Shown here in pieces: positions 47,406 to 57,196 of a stretch of 64,000 nucleotides of DNA; the stretch's first letter is position 1; every line of letters starts with the position of its first letter. Source of the DNA: Cellulomonas sp. P24 (lineage in GTDB: Bacteria; Actinomycetota; Actinomycetes; Actinomycetales; Cellulomonadaceae); the NCBI RefSeq assembly GCF_024704385.1, contig NZ_JAJDFX010000002.1:868001-932000 (forward strand), in the 5' to 3' direction. Made by a program: the position numbers and the translations under genes. The notes beneath the pieces are model-generated. The model saw only the letters and a program-made list of their open reading frames with translations, did no database searches and was not told the origin of the DNA.

Positions 47406-48374
47406 TCAGGCACCACCTCCTTCGGCACCGACGGGAGACGGGAGAGCGCCATCGGACGCCCGTTCCCCGGGGGGTCTGGCCCCACCGTAACCCCGCAACT
47501 CGTGGGATGTCAGCACGATGGTCCCGACTTCATCCGCATGTCCTGGACGGCCCGCGTGCGACGGCTGAGCCGTGCGTGCACCACCGCGCGGTGAGGGCGT
47601 CGCGGCGAGCACGACGGCACCGACGACGACCGCTCCGACCCCCTCCAGCGCTCGGGCGCACGCGGCGAGAGTCGCCCCCGTCGTGACCACGTCGTCGACG
47701 AGCAGGACACGGTCACCGGTGCCGACCACCGGAGCCGGTCCGCGTCCACGACCGCCTCCACGACGCCGCACCCGGACCGCGCCGGCGAGGTTCCGCCCGC
47801 GGGCGCGAGTACCGAGCCCCACCTGATCCGTCGTCCCTCGACGCCGCTGCAACGCCGGGACGGCCCGTACGGCGAGACCGAGCTCCGTCGCGGTCGCCGC
47901 GACGACCCCGGCCAACCCGGCGACGAGGTCGTCACCCCGACGGCGCCGCGCGGCAGGCGACGACGGCACCGGGACCGCGACGAGCCGGCGTGGGCTGCCG
48001 TCCACCGCCCAGGCGCCGACGGCGAGCTCGGCAACGGCTCCGGAGAGCGCACCGTGCAACCTGCCCGTGAGATCGGCACGCCCCTTGTCCTTCCAGGCGA
48101 CGACGGTCCCACGAACCGGCCCGACGTAGGACGCCGCTGCCCAGATCGGCGCCGGCTCACCCGTCATCCGGTCCCACCGCGGCGCACCGGCCTCGCAGCG
48201 CATCACCGGTCCGGACCACGCGGAGGCGCACGCGGCGCAGAGCACCACGTCGCGTGAACCGCAACCGGCACACTCGACGGGCAGGACGAGGCGCGCCAGG
48301 CACCGCGCCGCGCCCACGACCGCCGACCGGGCGCGGCTGACTGCCCCGGTCCTCCGCTCAGCTCGCCGTCGCAT
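47406..48374 (-). CDS. ComF-family amidophosphoribosyltransferase-like protein
   Basis: About 322 residues. N-terminal zinc ribbon CAGCGSRDVVLCAAC, then a PRTase domain with the PRPP loop VLLVDDVVTTGATLAACARA near residues 230-250. In Bacillus and Gram-negatives ComF relatives help natural competence; in actinobacteria the role is not established. Start is uncertain: ATG 48374 gives MRRRAERRTGAVS, but a later start just before the zinc ribbon is possible. The C-terminal 60 residues are low-complexity. Sits between lpqB and hpf as in mycobacteria. Confidence 0.85.
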   Translation of the reverse strand: MRRRAERRTGAVSRARSAVVGAARCLARLVLPVECAGCGSRDVVLCAACASAWSGPVMRCEAGAPRWDRMTGEPAPIWAAASYVGPVRGTVVAWKDKGRADLTGRLHGALSGAVAELAVGAWAVDGSPRRLVAVPVPSSPAARRRRGDDLVAGLAGVVAATATELGLAVRAVPALQRRRGTTDQVGLGTRARGRNLAGAVRVRRRGGGRGRGPAPVVGTGDRVLLVDDVVTTGATLAACARALEGVGAVVVGAVVLAATPSPRGGARTAQPSHAGRPGHADEVGTIVLTSHELRGYGGARPPGERASDGALPSPVGAEGGGA

Positions 48375-48498
48375 CGCCGCAGTCTGCCGACCGTCGGCGC
48401 GGCCCCGCACCCCCGCGTCGTCAAGTGGAGCGGCGACGCCGCCCTCGACCGGACGACCACCCCGCGACACCCGCGACACCGCGCCATGCGTTCGAGCC

Positions 48499-48566
48499 GA
48501 GCCGTTCGATCCGAGCCGTTCGATCCGAGCCGTTCGATCCGAGCCAATCGATCCGAGCCGTTCGAG
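48499..48566. repeat. 14-base tandem repeat array (about five copies)
   Basis: Unit GAGCCGTTCGATCC: exact copies at 48499, 48513 and 48527, a copy with two changes at 48541 and a partial copy at 48555. It fills part of the 211-base gap between lpqB (stop at 48586) and the comF-like gene. Looks like a VNTR. The rest of the gap has no gene I can support. Confidence 0.9.
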
Positions 48567-48585
48567 CCACCCGGCCGGACGACGG

Positions 48586-50298
48586 TCAGCCCGGGTACAC
48601 GGGCACGCTGATGCCGTCGATGACCTTCCGCCAGCTCAGGCCCTGGAGCGAGAAGACCGATCCGTCAGCCGTCCTGGCGTAGATCGACCGCTCCCCCTTG
48701 CCCGCGGACAGCGACGTGACACCGTCGAGCACCGGGAGCATCCGCGTCGGACCACCGATCGGCACGATGCCGACCGTGGAGGACGTCGAACCCGTGACCC
48801 TCCCGAGCACCGCCAGCGTCTGCTCGTCGACCCAGACCACGGAGCTCGCGCTGACCAGCGCCGCGCCGACGCGCAGCGGCGCATCGAGCCTGACGGGACG
48901 GCCCGACCCGTCGCGCACGACGGCCGCCAGGTCCACGGCGACACCGTTCTGCCCGGTCGAGACCACCGCGATCCGCGCACCGTCGTGCGAGACGCGGATC
49001 GACTCGACGGCGCGGTCCTCGAGCCAGTCGGCGGTGACCGTCGCAGGGGTGCCGTCTGCGAGGACCGCGAGCACCGGTGACCCCACCGTCGCCGAGCCGG
49101 TCCAGATCCAGCCGAAGCGGTCGACAGACGGGGCAAGGAGACGGATGCCCGTGAGTAGCGTCACCGCGCCCTTCTCGGCCGTCGGCGCGAGAACCAGCCG
49201 GTTCGAGCCCGAGAGCAGCGCGATGAGCTTCCCGTCGTCGCTCTGCGCGACGCCGCGGGCGTCGAGACCGGCGAGCGACCCGACACCCTTGACCGGCTCG
49301 GTCTGCGTCCCGCTGAGCGTCACCAGCTGATCGCCCTGGATCGCGATCGGCGGCGTACCCGGAGGCGGGTCGACGGTGAGACTCGCCTCGGCTACCGACT
49401 GCATCGGGACGCCGGCCACCGAGAGCTGGATCGAGCGGACGCCGGGCAACCGCATGAGCGTCTGGTCGAGCTGTGTGCGCATGAGTCGCCGTTGACCGGC
49501 ATCGGCGGTGAGCACCGGCCCGGACACGTCGACGAGCGCCGTGCCGTCGTTGTCGACCGTGACACCGTTGACCGTCTGCGTCACGCCGTCCGGGAACGCG
49601 GTGTCCACGGCATCCCGCAGGAGCTGCGACGGTCCGGTCAGCAGGGCGTTGACCGCCGCCGTCACGGCGTTGCGCACCGGGAACCACCGGATCTCCGGGA
49701 CCAGGAACGTGTGGTCCTTGCTGAGGAAGTAGATCGGGGTCGACCGGTAGACCGACACGAAGTTCGGCTCGGACACCAGCACGCCGTCAGGAAGGCCGGA
49801 GATCCGCCACTGGCCGTGGGAGTCCTTCTGGAGGTCGAACGTCCCCTCCCACTTGGCCCCCGGCGCGGCCTCGGAGTACTGGCCGTTGGCGTCGACCGTC
49901 GCCTCCCACGGATACGTCAGGCTGACCTCCGACTCCGTCGGCGTCGAGATCTGCGGCGTTCCCCTCGACGAGTACACGACGACCTGCTGGTGGGGGTCCC
50001 ACGACGACTGCGCGCTCCCGGTGAGGTACTCGCGCGCGACGGCGAAGTTGTCGGTGTTGCCCGCCGCCTCCGCCTGCAGGAAGCCGCGCACGATCTCCTC
50101 CGGGTTGGCGTCCGTCGGTGGGCCGTAGGCCAGGAGGACGACTGGACCCGGCTCGCTCACGGCGCCGTCCCCGGTGCCGACGGGACCCGCGGTCGGGATG
50201 CCGTCGCACGCTGCGAGCGCACCCGTCACGGCGAGGAGCGCCACCGCGAGCAGCGCACGCCGCGGCCTGCGGGCACGGATCGAACCGGCGTGGGTCAT
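48586..50298 (-). CDS. lpqB: Lipoprotein LpqB (MtrAB-associated)
   Basis: A 570-residue extracytoplasmic lipoprotein. Basic head, hydrophobic segment and lipobox with Cys31 (GALAACDGIPTAG). N-terminal domain (about 50-200, GFLQAEAAGNTDNFAVAREY), GerMN domain (about 205-330, FPVRNAVTAAVNALLTGPSQ) and a C-terminal beta-propeller-like domain. In Mycobacterium LpqB interacts with the MtrB sensor domain and modulates MtrA phosphorylation, affecting cell division. ATG overlaps the mtrB stop (ATGA), as in most actinobacteria. Confidence 0.95.
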   Translation of the reverse strand: MTHAGSIRARRPRRALLAVALLAVTGALAACDGIPTAGPVGTGDGAVSEPGPVVLLAYGPPTDANPEEIVRGFLQAEAAGNTDNFAVAREYLTGSAQSSWDPHQQVVVYSSRGTPQISTPTESEVSLTYPWEATVDANGQYSEAAPGAKWEGTFDLQKDSHGQWRISGLPDGVLVSEPNFVSVYRSTPIYFLSKDHTFLVPEIRWFPVRNAVTAAVNALLTGPSQLLRDAVDTAFPDGVTQTVNGVTVDNDGTALVDVSGPVLTADAGQRRLMRTQLDQTLMRLPGVRSIQLSVAGVPMQSVAEASLTVDPPPGTPPIAIQGDQLVTLSGTQTEPVKGVGSLAGLDARGVAQSDDGKLIALLSGSNRLVLAPTAEKGAVTLLTGIRLLAPSVDRFGWIWTGSATVGSPVLAVLADGTPATVTADWLEDRAVESIRVSHDGARIAVVSTGQNGVAVDLAAVVRDGSGRPVRLDAPLRVGAALVSASSVVWVDEQTLAVLGRVTGSTSSTVGIVPIGGPTRMLPVLDGVTSLSAGKGERSIYARTADGSVFSLQGLSWRKVIDGISVPVYPG

Positions 50299-52000
50299 CG
50301 CAGCTCCAGCTGGTCCAGGTCGGGGAGCGCAGCCGGGTCCACGACGGACTGCGGCGACGCCGTCCAGCGGGGCGTCGGTGCCGGCGGCGGAGGTGGCGGC
50401 TCGAGCGGGAGCGGCGACGAGACGAGGGCGATCCCTGCCCGCCTCGGGACGGTGAGCCGGAAGGACGCCCCGCGCCCGGGAAGGCCCCACGCCTCGAGCC
50501 AGCCACCGTGCAGCCGGGCGTCCTCGAGCGAGATCGCCAGGCCCAGACCCGTCCCGCCGGTGGTGCGCGCACGGGCCGGGTCGGCACGCCAGAACCTGTC
50601 GAACACGTGGGTCGCCTCCTCCGGGGTCATCCCGACGCCGTTGTCGCGCACCGTGACCGCGACGGCCCGGCCGTCGCTCGCCGTCTCGACCTCGACCGTC
50701 GAGCCCTCGGCGTGCTCGATCGCGTTGACGAGCAGGTTCCGCAGGATCCGCTCGACCCGCCTCGGGTCGATGTCCGCGCGACAGCCGACCTCGGGAAGCG
50801 TGACCCGGACCCAGGTCGCCCGTCGCTCGGCGAGCGGCATGGCATGCTCGACCGCCGCGAGCACGACGTCGCACATGTCACGGTCCTCGGCGTCGAGCAC
50901 CGCTGCGCCCGCGTCGAAGCGGCTGATCTCGAGCAGGTCCGCGAGCAGGTCCTCGAACCGGTCCAGCTGCGTCGCGAGCAGCTCGGCGGACCGCTTGGCC
51001 GCGGGCTCGAAGTCGTCTCGCGCCGCGTGCAGCACCTCGCCCGCCATCCGGATCGTCGTCAGCGGGGTACGGAGCTCGTGCGACACGTCCGAGACGAAGC
51101 GCCGCTGGAGGGTCGACAGCTCCTCGAGCTGGGCGATCTGGATCTGGAGGCTGCCCGCCATCTCGTTGAACGAGCGGGCGAGGGTCGCCATCTCGTCCTG
51201 GCCGCGCACCTTCATGCGCTCGGTGAGATGCCCGTCGGCGAGCCGCTCGGCGACGCGGGCGGCGATCCGGACGGGCCGCACCGCCTGGCGGGTCACCAGG
51301 AAGGTCATCCCCCGAGGAGCAGCACGAGCGTCACACCCGCAAGGAGCAGGACCCGCTGCAGGAACTCCAGGCTCTGCTGCTCGGGCTCGAGGTTGTAGAG
51401 GAAGTACAGCTCGTAGGTGCCGGCCACCGGGACGTTCACGGTCGACCCGACGATCACCGCGGGCTGCAGCTCCGTGACACCGGACGCCACCCGGACGGGC
51501 TCCGCGACCGACTGCCACCGCTGCCCCTTCCCCAGCGCGGTCGCGGTGCGGAGCTCGGGGCTGATCAGCGGGACGAGGTCCGAGGCGGACACGACCGTGT
51601 TCACCACGATCGGCGCGTGGTTCCCCGGCGACGGCAGCAGGAACACCTCACGGTCGCCCGAGCCGCCCGACTGCAGCGCCCGCGCCATGTCGTTGAGGAG
51701 CTCCTGGACGTCGGGCTCGGTGCCGGCGGTCGACGAGTCGAAGGTCCGCTGCGCCTGCTGCGTGCTCCGGGCGCTCTCCCCCAGGATCTGGGTGACCCGC
51801 TGGTCGAAGATCCCGCTGCGGATCCGGTCCGACAGGAACGCACCGAGAGCGATGAGGACGATCAGGCCGATCGCGAGCGTCGACGTGATGACGCGCAGCT
51901 GGAGCGACGCCCGCCAGCGCATCGTCAACGTCCGGGTCCAGCGCCACACACGCACCTGGACGCGTCGCCATGCCCGCGCGGCGGGCCCCCTGGTGGCCAC
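50295..52000 (-). CDS. mtrB: Sensor histidine kinase MtrB, frameshifted in this sequence
   Basis: About 568 residues after adding one base. The N-terminal part (one helix near 35-55, sensor domain with IRSGIFDQRVTQILGESARS, second helix LLLAGVTLVLLLGG) is in one frame; HAMP (VRIAARVAERLADGHLTERM), HisKA (RRFVSDVSHELRTPLTTIR) and HATPase (NLLVNAIEHAEG, TGGTGLGLAIS) are in another. The switch occurs in the C5 run 51309-51313; with six the reading continues LLLGGMTFLVTRQAVRPVR. MtrAB controls cell-wall and division genes. The proline-rich C-terminal tail (LEPPPPPPAPTPRW) is as in relatives. GTG 52000 chosen; GTG 52039 would overlap mtrA. Confidence 0.93.
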
Positions 52001-52022
52001 CGCTACCGCTCGTTCGCGGGCG

Positions 52023-52706
52023 TCACGGCGAGGCCACACCCGCCTTGTACCCGACGCCGCGGACCGTCACCACGATCTCGGGCTGCTCGGGGTCGGCCTC
52101 GATCTTGGAACGGAGCCGCTGGACGTGGACGTTGACCAGCCGCGTGTCCGCCGCGTGCCGGTAGCCCCAGACCTTCTCGAGCAGCACCTCGCGGGTGAAC
52201 ACCTGCCATGGCTTGCGGGCGAGCGCGACCAGGAGGTCGAACTCGAGCGGGGTGAGCGAGATCGGCACCCCCGCGCGCGCGACCCGGTGACCGGTGACGT
52301 CGATCGTCAGGTCACCGATCGTGAGGTGCTCGGGCGCGGGCTCGTCGCTCCGTCGCAGACGGGCCCGGACCCGCGCGATGAGCTCCTTGGGCTTGAACGG
52401 CTTCGAGATGTAGTCGTCCGCGCCGGACTCGAGGCCGAGGACCACGTCGATCGTGTCGCTTTTCGCGGTGAGCATGACGATCGGCACACCGGACTCGGCA
52501 CGGATCAGCCGGCACACCTCGTTCCCGTCCTTGCCCGGGAGCATGAGGTCGAGCAGCACGAGATCGGGCTGGGCCTGACGGAACGCGGCCAGCGCACCGT
52601 CGCCGTCCGCGCAGAACGACGGCTCGAACCCCTCGGACCTCAGCACGATGCCGATCATCTCGGCGAGCGCCGTGTCATCGTCGACCACCAGCACGCGACC
52701 CTTCAT
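52023..52706 (-). CDS. mtrA: Response regulator MtrA
   Basis: A 227-residue OmpR-family regulator. Acidic pair Asp9-Asp10-Asp11, phosphoacceptor Asp53 in LLDLMLPGKDG, Lys102 in YISKPFKPKELIARV. The winged helix (about 135-225) contains the nearly invariant MtrA stretch FTREVLLEKVWGYRHAADTR and VNVHVQRLRSKIE. MtrA governs peptidoglycan hydrolase, replication and division genes in actinobacteria. First gene of mtrA-mtrB-lpqB; a GGGGGC precedes the ATG. Confidence 0.97.
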   Translation of the reverse strand: MKGRVLVVDDDTALAEMIGIVLRSEGFEPSFCADGDGALAAFRQAQPDLVLLDLMLPGKDGNEVCRLIRAESGVPIVMLTAKSDTIDVVLGLESGADDYISKPFKPKELIARVRARLRRSDEPAPEHLTIGDLTIDVTGHRVARAGVPISLTPLEFDLLVALARKPWQVFTREVLLEKVWGYRHAADTRLVNVHVQRLRSKIEADPEQPEIVVTVRGVGYKAGVASP

Positions 52707-52872
52707 GCCCCCATGGTGTCACCACCACCAGGGTGCTGTGCCCGACATGGCCGTGCCGCATGTCTCGACCGCCTCGATCGACCCCGGAGCGTCGTCCCGG
52801 GACCGTCGACGGGCCCGCGGTTCTGCATCCTCGGGCAACATGGTCGTGGCACGATGATCGCGCCGCGAGCGA

Positions 52873-52892
52873 CGGCGTCCGCACGGACGCCG
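52873..52892 (+). promoter_or_regulatory. Hairpin in the leader of the Pro-rich membrane protein gene
   Basis: Perfect nine-base stem CGGCGTCCG/CGGACGCCG with a two-base CA centre, ending 34 bases before the ATG at 52927 in the divergent mtrA spacer. It could be a protein-binding palindrome or an mRNA hairpin. Confidence 0.4.
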
Positions 52893-52926
52893 CACCGACA
52901 GGTCGACCAGCAGGGAGCCGTTCACG

Positions 52927-54132
52927 ATGACGACGCCGACCCCGGACCCCACCGGAGGACCGTCCTGGACGGCGCCCGGCGCAGATCCCGACCCGACGCG
53001 CGCACCCGCACCGGGGTGGGGCGTGCCGCCCGGGCAGCCCGGGTACCCGCAGCCACCGGCTCCTCCCGCCGGGCCGGTGCCCGGCCTCGTGCCCGGGTAC
53101 GGGCAGCAGCTCCCACCCGTGCCTCCCGGGCAGACCCCGTACCCGCAGACCGGTGGCCCCTACCCGGCGGGACCGGGCTGGAACCAGTGGACGCCACCGG
53201 CCGTCCAGCCCGGCATCGTCCCGCTCCGTCCGCTGACACTGATGGAGATCCTCGACGGCTCGTTCCGCGCGATCCGCTCGAACCCGGCGGTGATGTTCGG
53301 GCTCAGCGCCGTCGTCGTGGTCGTCGTGATCGCGGTGAGCACGGTGCTCGGCACGTACGTCTCCGACCTCCTCTCCGCATCGTTCTCGACCTTCGCCGGA
53401 GAGCTCGACGCGGCATCTGCCCAGAGCTTCCAGTCGTCGATCGCGACCTCGATGAGCTCGCTCGTCACGAGCGTCGCCATGATGCTCGCCGGCCCGGTGC
53501 TCACCGGGCTCCTCATCACCTCCGTGAGCCGGTCGGTGATCGGCCAGAGGCTCTCGATGAGCGAGGCCTGGCGGCTCACGAAGGGCCGGCGGGCGCGGCT
53601 GCTCGGTTTCGCGCTGGCGATCGCCGGTGCCGAGCTCGTCGTCCTCGCCGCGCTGACCGCGCTCGTGGTCCTCGTCGCGCGCACCGGGTCGACCGCCGCA
53701 GCGGTCCTGCTGGGGTTCGCGAGCCTGGTGGGCTACGTCGTCCTGATCACGTGGGTGAGCGTGCGCACCTTGCTCGTCCCCGCGTCGCTCGTGCTCGAGG
53801 GGACGAGGTTCCGGCAAGGGATCGTCCGCGGGTGGAAGCTGACGTACGGGAGCTTCTGGCGGCTCTTCGGGATCTACCTGCTGACCGTCCTCATGCTCGG
53901 CGTGCTGACCAGCATCCTCCAGGTCCCTGCGAGCATCCTGGCGTCGTTCCTCATGACGATGCCCAACATGTCCACCGTCTCCCTGATCGTGACCGCGGTG
54001 TCGATGGCGATCACCGAGACCGTCACGGTCGCGTACCTCTCGTCGGTCGTCGCCCTGCTCTACGTCGACCTGCGGATCCGACGTGAGGGGCTCGACGTCG
54101 AGCTCGCCCGCGCTGCCGGCGAGGCCGCCTGA
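52927..54132 (+). CDS. Pro-rich multi-pass membrane protein
   Basis: A 401-residue protein. Residues 1-95 are a Pro/Gly/Tyr-rich cytoplasmic tail (PPGQPGYPQPPAPPAGPVPG). The rest has about six hydrophobic segments (VMFGLSAVVVVVVIAVSTVL, LLGFALAIAGAELVVLAAL, YLLTVLMLGVLTSIL) and the motif RPLTLMEILDGSFRAIRSNP, seen in actinobacterial proteins annotated as glycerophosphodiester-phosphodiesterase membrane-domain proteins. No phosphodiesterase active site is present. First of five plus-strand genes; two bases separate its stop from the DUF4129 start. Confidence 0.75.
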   Translation: MTTPTPDPTGGPSWTAPGADPDPTRAPAPGWGVPPGQPGYPQPPAPPAGPVPGLVPGYGQQLPPVPPGQTPYPQTGGPYPAGPGWNQWTPPAVQPGIVPLRPLTLMEILDGSFRAIRSNPAVMFGLSAVVVVVVIAVSTVLGTYVSDLLSASFSTFAGELDAASAQSFQSSIATSMSSLVTSVAMMLAGPVLTGLLITSVSRSVIGQRLSMSEAWRLTKGRRARLLGFALAIAGAELVVLAALTALVVLVARTGSTAAAVLLGFASLVGYVVLITWVSVRTLLVPASLVLEGTRFRQGIVRGWKLTYGSFWRLFGIYLLTVLMLGVLTSILQVPASILASFLMTMPNMSTVSLIVTAVSMAITETVTVAYLSSVVALLYVDLRIRREGLDVELARAAGEAA

Positions 54133-54134
54133 AG

Positions 54135-54860
54135 GTGAAGGTGCTGGCGTCGTCTCTCGGGCTCGGTGCGGCGGGCGTGCTCGTCGGTGCGTCGTCGCCG
54201 ACGCTCCGTCTCCTGATGGGCGACGTCCCCGTGACCCCGGATGCGGAGACGGCCCGGCGCTGGGCGGAACGTGAGCTGGCCGACCCGATCTACCACCCGG
54301 CGTTCAACCTCCTCGGCTGGATCATGGAGAAGCTCAACGAGCTCCTGCGTGGGCTGAACGACGCGGCGCAGAGCGTGACGTGGGTCCAGGTCGTCGCGAC
54401 GATCCTCGCGGTGGTGCTCGTCGTCGTGGCGCTGTACGTCGCGGGCCCCGTGAGGTTGCGCCGGGCCGCCGGGCGCAGCGGCTCGCACGTCGTGCTCGGC
54501 ACGGACGCACGATCGGCGCGTGAGCTCCGGGACGCGGCCGCTCGCGCGGCGGAGGTCGGCGACCTCGACGCGGCCGTCCTCAACGGCTACCGGGCGATCG
54601 TGCGCTCCCTCGAGGAACGCGCCGTGCTCGCCGAGCGACCCGGCAGGACCGCGCACGAGGCCTCCGTCGAGGCCGCAGCCCGGTTCCCGGCCCTCGCCGA
54701 GCGGCTCCACCGTGCAGGGCGCCTCTTCGACGACGTCTGCTACGGGCACGCGCCCGCCGTCCGGAGCGACCACGACGAGCTGCGGGCCCTCGACGGCGAC
54801 ATCGAGCGCGCACGACCCGAGGCCGCTACGCCTGTCCACGCCCTGGTGGCACCCCGATGA
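54135..54860 (+). CDS. DUF4129-domain membrane protein
   Basis: A 241-residue protein with a hydrophobic N-terminus (KVLASSLGLGAAGVLVGASS), one helix near residues 80-103 (VVATILAVVLVVVALYVAGP) and a C-terminal DUF4129 domain (about 140-205: AVLNGYRAIVRSLEERAVLA, RTAHEASVEAAARF, DDVCYGHAP). DUF4129 proteins occur with MoxR/DUF58/DUF4350 operons, as here. Role unknown. GTG start two bases after the previous stop; overlaps the next gene by ATGA. Confidence 0.85.
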   Translation: MKVLASSLGLGAAGVLVGASSPTLRLLMGDVPVTPDAETARRWAERELADPIYHPAFNLLGWIMEKLNELLRGLNDAAQSVTWVQVVATILAVVLVVVALYVAGPVRLRRAAGRSGSHVVLGTDARSARELRDAAARAAEVGDLDAAVLNGYRAIVRSLEERAVLAERPGRTAHEASVEAAARFPALAERLHRAGRLFDDVCYGHAPAVRSDHDELRALDGDIERARPEAATPVHALVAPR

Positions 54861-56125
54861 CGCCGCACCCCGCCGTCGGGCGGACCACCGGGCCGACCGA
54901 CGTGGCGACGACCGGGACGACGACCTCGTCGGCCCCACCCGCCCCGCCCGCCGGTGCCGTCGTCGGCGACGGTTCGACCGCGAGCGCCACGACACGCGCC
55001 CGATGGCGACGCCACCGCACGACCGTCGTCATCATCACCCTCCTCGTCGTCGTCGCGGCCCTCGCCGTCCTTCCCCGGCCGCGCACGTCCGGGATCCCGA
55101 TGGCCCCGGACAACCCCTCGGCGGCAGGGGGCCGCGCAGTGGCGCAGATCCTGGCGGACCGCGGCGTCAGGGTCGAGTACGTGCGGACCACGTCCGCCGC
55201 TGTCGCCCGCGCGACGGCCGGGACGACGCTCCTCGTGACCAGCACCGACCTGCTCGACACGACGCAGGTCGCCGCCCTCGGCCGGACGGCGGCCGACCTC
55301 GTCCTCGTCGACCCGTCCGCGCCTGCCCTGGCAGCCCTGAGCGACGGCCGCGCCGACCGCTACGGGGCCCGGCTGGCGACGGGCACGGCCGTCGCGGCCG
55401 ACTGCAGCGACCCCGACGCGCAGGCCGCCGGCCGGATCACGGTGGACGCCACCGGTCTCCTGCTGGTCGACGGCAGCGGTGTCGTGTGCTTCCCCGGCGG
55501 CGATCCCGGCACCGGCGCGTACCTGGTCCTCACCGGATCCCGTCGGCTCACGGCGATCGCCTCCGCCGAGCCGCTGTCCAACGACGCGCTGACCCGGGAC
55601 GGCAACGCCGCGCTCGCGCTGCGGATGCTCGGCCGGCACGACACCCTGGTCTGGTACGTCCCGTCGCCGCAGGACCTCGGCACCGATCAGGTCCCGACGC
55701 CCGGGATCGGCGACCTGCTCCCCTCGCAGGCGGGCCTCGTCGGGGTGCAGCTCCTTCTCGTCGCCCTGGTCGCCGCCCTGTGGCGAGGACGACGCCTCGG
55801 ACGCCTCGTGACCGAGCCGCTGCCCGTCGTCGTGCGCAGCTCTGAGACCGTCCGCGGACGCGGACGGCTGTACCGACGCTCGCGCTCCTACGGGCATGCC
55901 GCAGCCGCGCTGCGTGCCGGCGCGGCCCACCGGTGCGCGACGCGCGTCGGGCTCGCCCGGTCGGCCGACGCGGCCACGGTCATCGACGCCGTGGCGCACG
56001 CGACGAGTCGGCCGTCCGACGAGGTCGCCGCGCTCCTGTACGGGCCACCACCGACCGACGACGCCGGGCTGACACAGCTCGCCCGGCGGCTTGACGACCT
56101 GGAGAGCGAGGTTCACCGCACGTGA
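54857..56125 (+). CDS. DUF4350-domain membrane protein
   Basis: A 422-residue protein with a membrane helix near residues 55-73 (TVVIITLLVVVAALAVLPRP), an extracytoplasmic DUF4350 domain (about 80-260: NPSAAGGRAVAQILADRGVR, TTLLVTSTDLLDTTQVAAL), and a second helix near 290-310 (LVGVQLLLVALVAALW), leaving a cytoplasmic tail. DUF4350 proteins accompany MoxR ATPases. Overlaps its neighbours by ATGA and GTGA. Confidence 0.87.
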   Translation: MTPHPAVGRTTGPTDVATTGTTTSSAPPAPPAGAVVGDGSTASATTRARWRRHRTTVVIITLLVVVAALAVLPRPRTSGIPMAPDNPSAAGGRAVAQILADRGVRVEYVRTTSAAVARATAGTTLLVTSTDLLDTTQVAALGRTAADLVLVDPSAPALAALSDGRADRYGARLATGTAVAADCSDPDAQAAGRITVDATGLLLVDGSGVVCFPGGDPGTGAYLVLTGSRRLTAIASAEPLSNDALTRDGNAALALRMLGRHDTLVWYVPSPQDLGTDQVPTPGIGDLLPSQAGLVGVQLLLVALVAALWRGRRLGRLVTEPLPVVVRSSETVRGRGRLYRRSRSYGHAAAALRAGAAHRCATRVGLARSADAATVIDAVAHATSRPSDEVAALLYGPPPTDDAGLTQLARRLDDLESEVHRT

Positions 56126-57132
56126 GCACAGCAACCGAAGGAACCCCCGTCCCGCACCCCGAGCCGGCGGGCTTCACCCCGTCGCCGGCGCTGCGCGACG
56201 CCCTTGCCGCGGTACGGCACGAGGTCGGCAAGGCGGTCGTCGGGCAGGACGCCGCCGTCACCGGGCTGATCATCGCGCTGCTCTGCCGCGGCCACGTCCT
56301 GCTCGAGGGGGTGCCGGGCGTCGCGAAGACCCTGCTGGTGCGCGCGCTGTCCGCCTCCCTCGCCCTGGACACGAAGCGCGTCCAGTTCACCCCCGACCTC
56401 ATGCCCGGTGACGTCACCGGGTCGCTCGTCTACGACGCGCGGACCGCCGAGTTCTCGTTCCGCGAAGGACCGGTCTTCACCAACCTGCTCCTGGCCGACG
56501 AGATCAACCGGACCCCGCCCAAGACCCAGGCGTCGCTGCTCGAGGCGATGGAGGAGCGGCAGGTCTCGGTCGACGGGGATCCTCGACCGCTGCCGGACCC
56601 CTTCCTCGTGATCGCGACGCAGAACCCGGTCGAGTACGAGGGCACGTATCCGCTTCCCGAGGCCCAGCTGGACCGGTTCCTCCTCAAGCTCACGCTGCCG
56701 CTCCCCGAGCGGCACCAGGAGATCGAGGTGCTGCACCGGCACGCGTCGGGGTTCGACCCGCGTCACCTCGCGGCGGCCGGTCTCCGCGCCGTCGCCGACG
56801 AGGGCGTCCTGGCGCAGGCACGTGCCGAGGTCGCCCAGGTGCAGGTCGCCCCCGAGGTGCTCGGGTACACCGTCGATCTCTGCCGGGCGACCCGCGTGGC
56901 GCCGTCGCTGTCACTCGGGGTCTCGCCACGCGGGGCGACCGCGCTGCTGGCGACCTCCCGCGCCTGGGCCTGGCTGTCCGGCCGACCGTACGTGACCCCG
57001 GACGACGTGAAGGCCCTCGTCCAGCCGACCCTGCGGCACCGGGTCCAGCTGCGCGCCGAGGCCGAGCTCGAGGGTGTGACGGTCGAGGGTGTCCTCGAGA
57101 CGGTGCTCGCGTCCGTCCCGGTCCCCCGCTGA
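56122..57132 (+). CDS. MoxR-family AAA+ ATPase
   Basis: A 336-residue AAA+ chaperone-like ATPase: Walker A GVPGVAKT at about 63-70, Walker B LLLADEINRTPPKTQASLLE, sensor 1 IATQNPVEYEGTYPLPEAQ, arginine finger in the LDRF region and a lid domain. MoxR proteins work with DUF58 and von Willebrand-type partners to mature complexes at the membrane. GTG start overlaps the DUF4350 stop by four bases. Confidence 0.93.
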   Translation: MSTATEGTPVPHPEPAGFTPSPALRDALAAVRHEVGKAVVGQDAAVTGLIIALLCRGHVLLEGVPGVAKTLLVRALSASLALDTKRVQFTPDLMPGDVTGSLVYDARTAEFSFREGPVFTNLLLADEINRTPPKTQASLLEAMEERQVSVDGDPRPLPDPFLVIATQNPVEYEGTYPLPEAQLDRFLLKLTLPLPERHQEIEVLHRHASGFDPRHLAAAGLRAVADEGVLAQARAEVAQVQVAPEVLGYTVDLCRATRVAPSLSLGVSPRGATALLATSRAWAWLSGRPYVTPDDVKALVQPTLRHRVQLRAEAELEGVTVEGVLETVLASVPVPR

Positions 57133-57196
57133 TCGCGCACCGCACCGCTGTCGCGCCGCACCGCCCCTGCTCCAGCTGACGGGAAGGACCACTGAC

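Noticed and set aside
48499-48566. CRISPR array.
   Set aside because: 14-base units are contiguous with no spacers and no cas genes.
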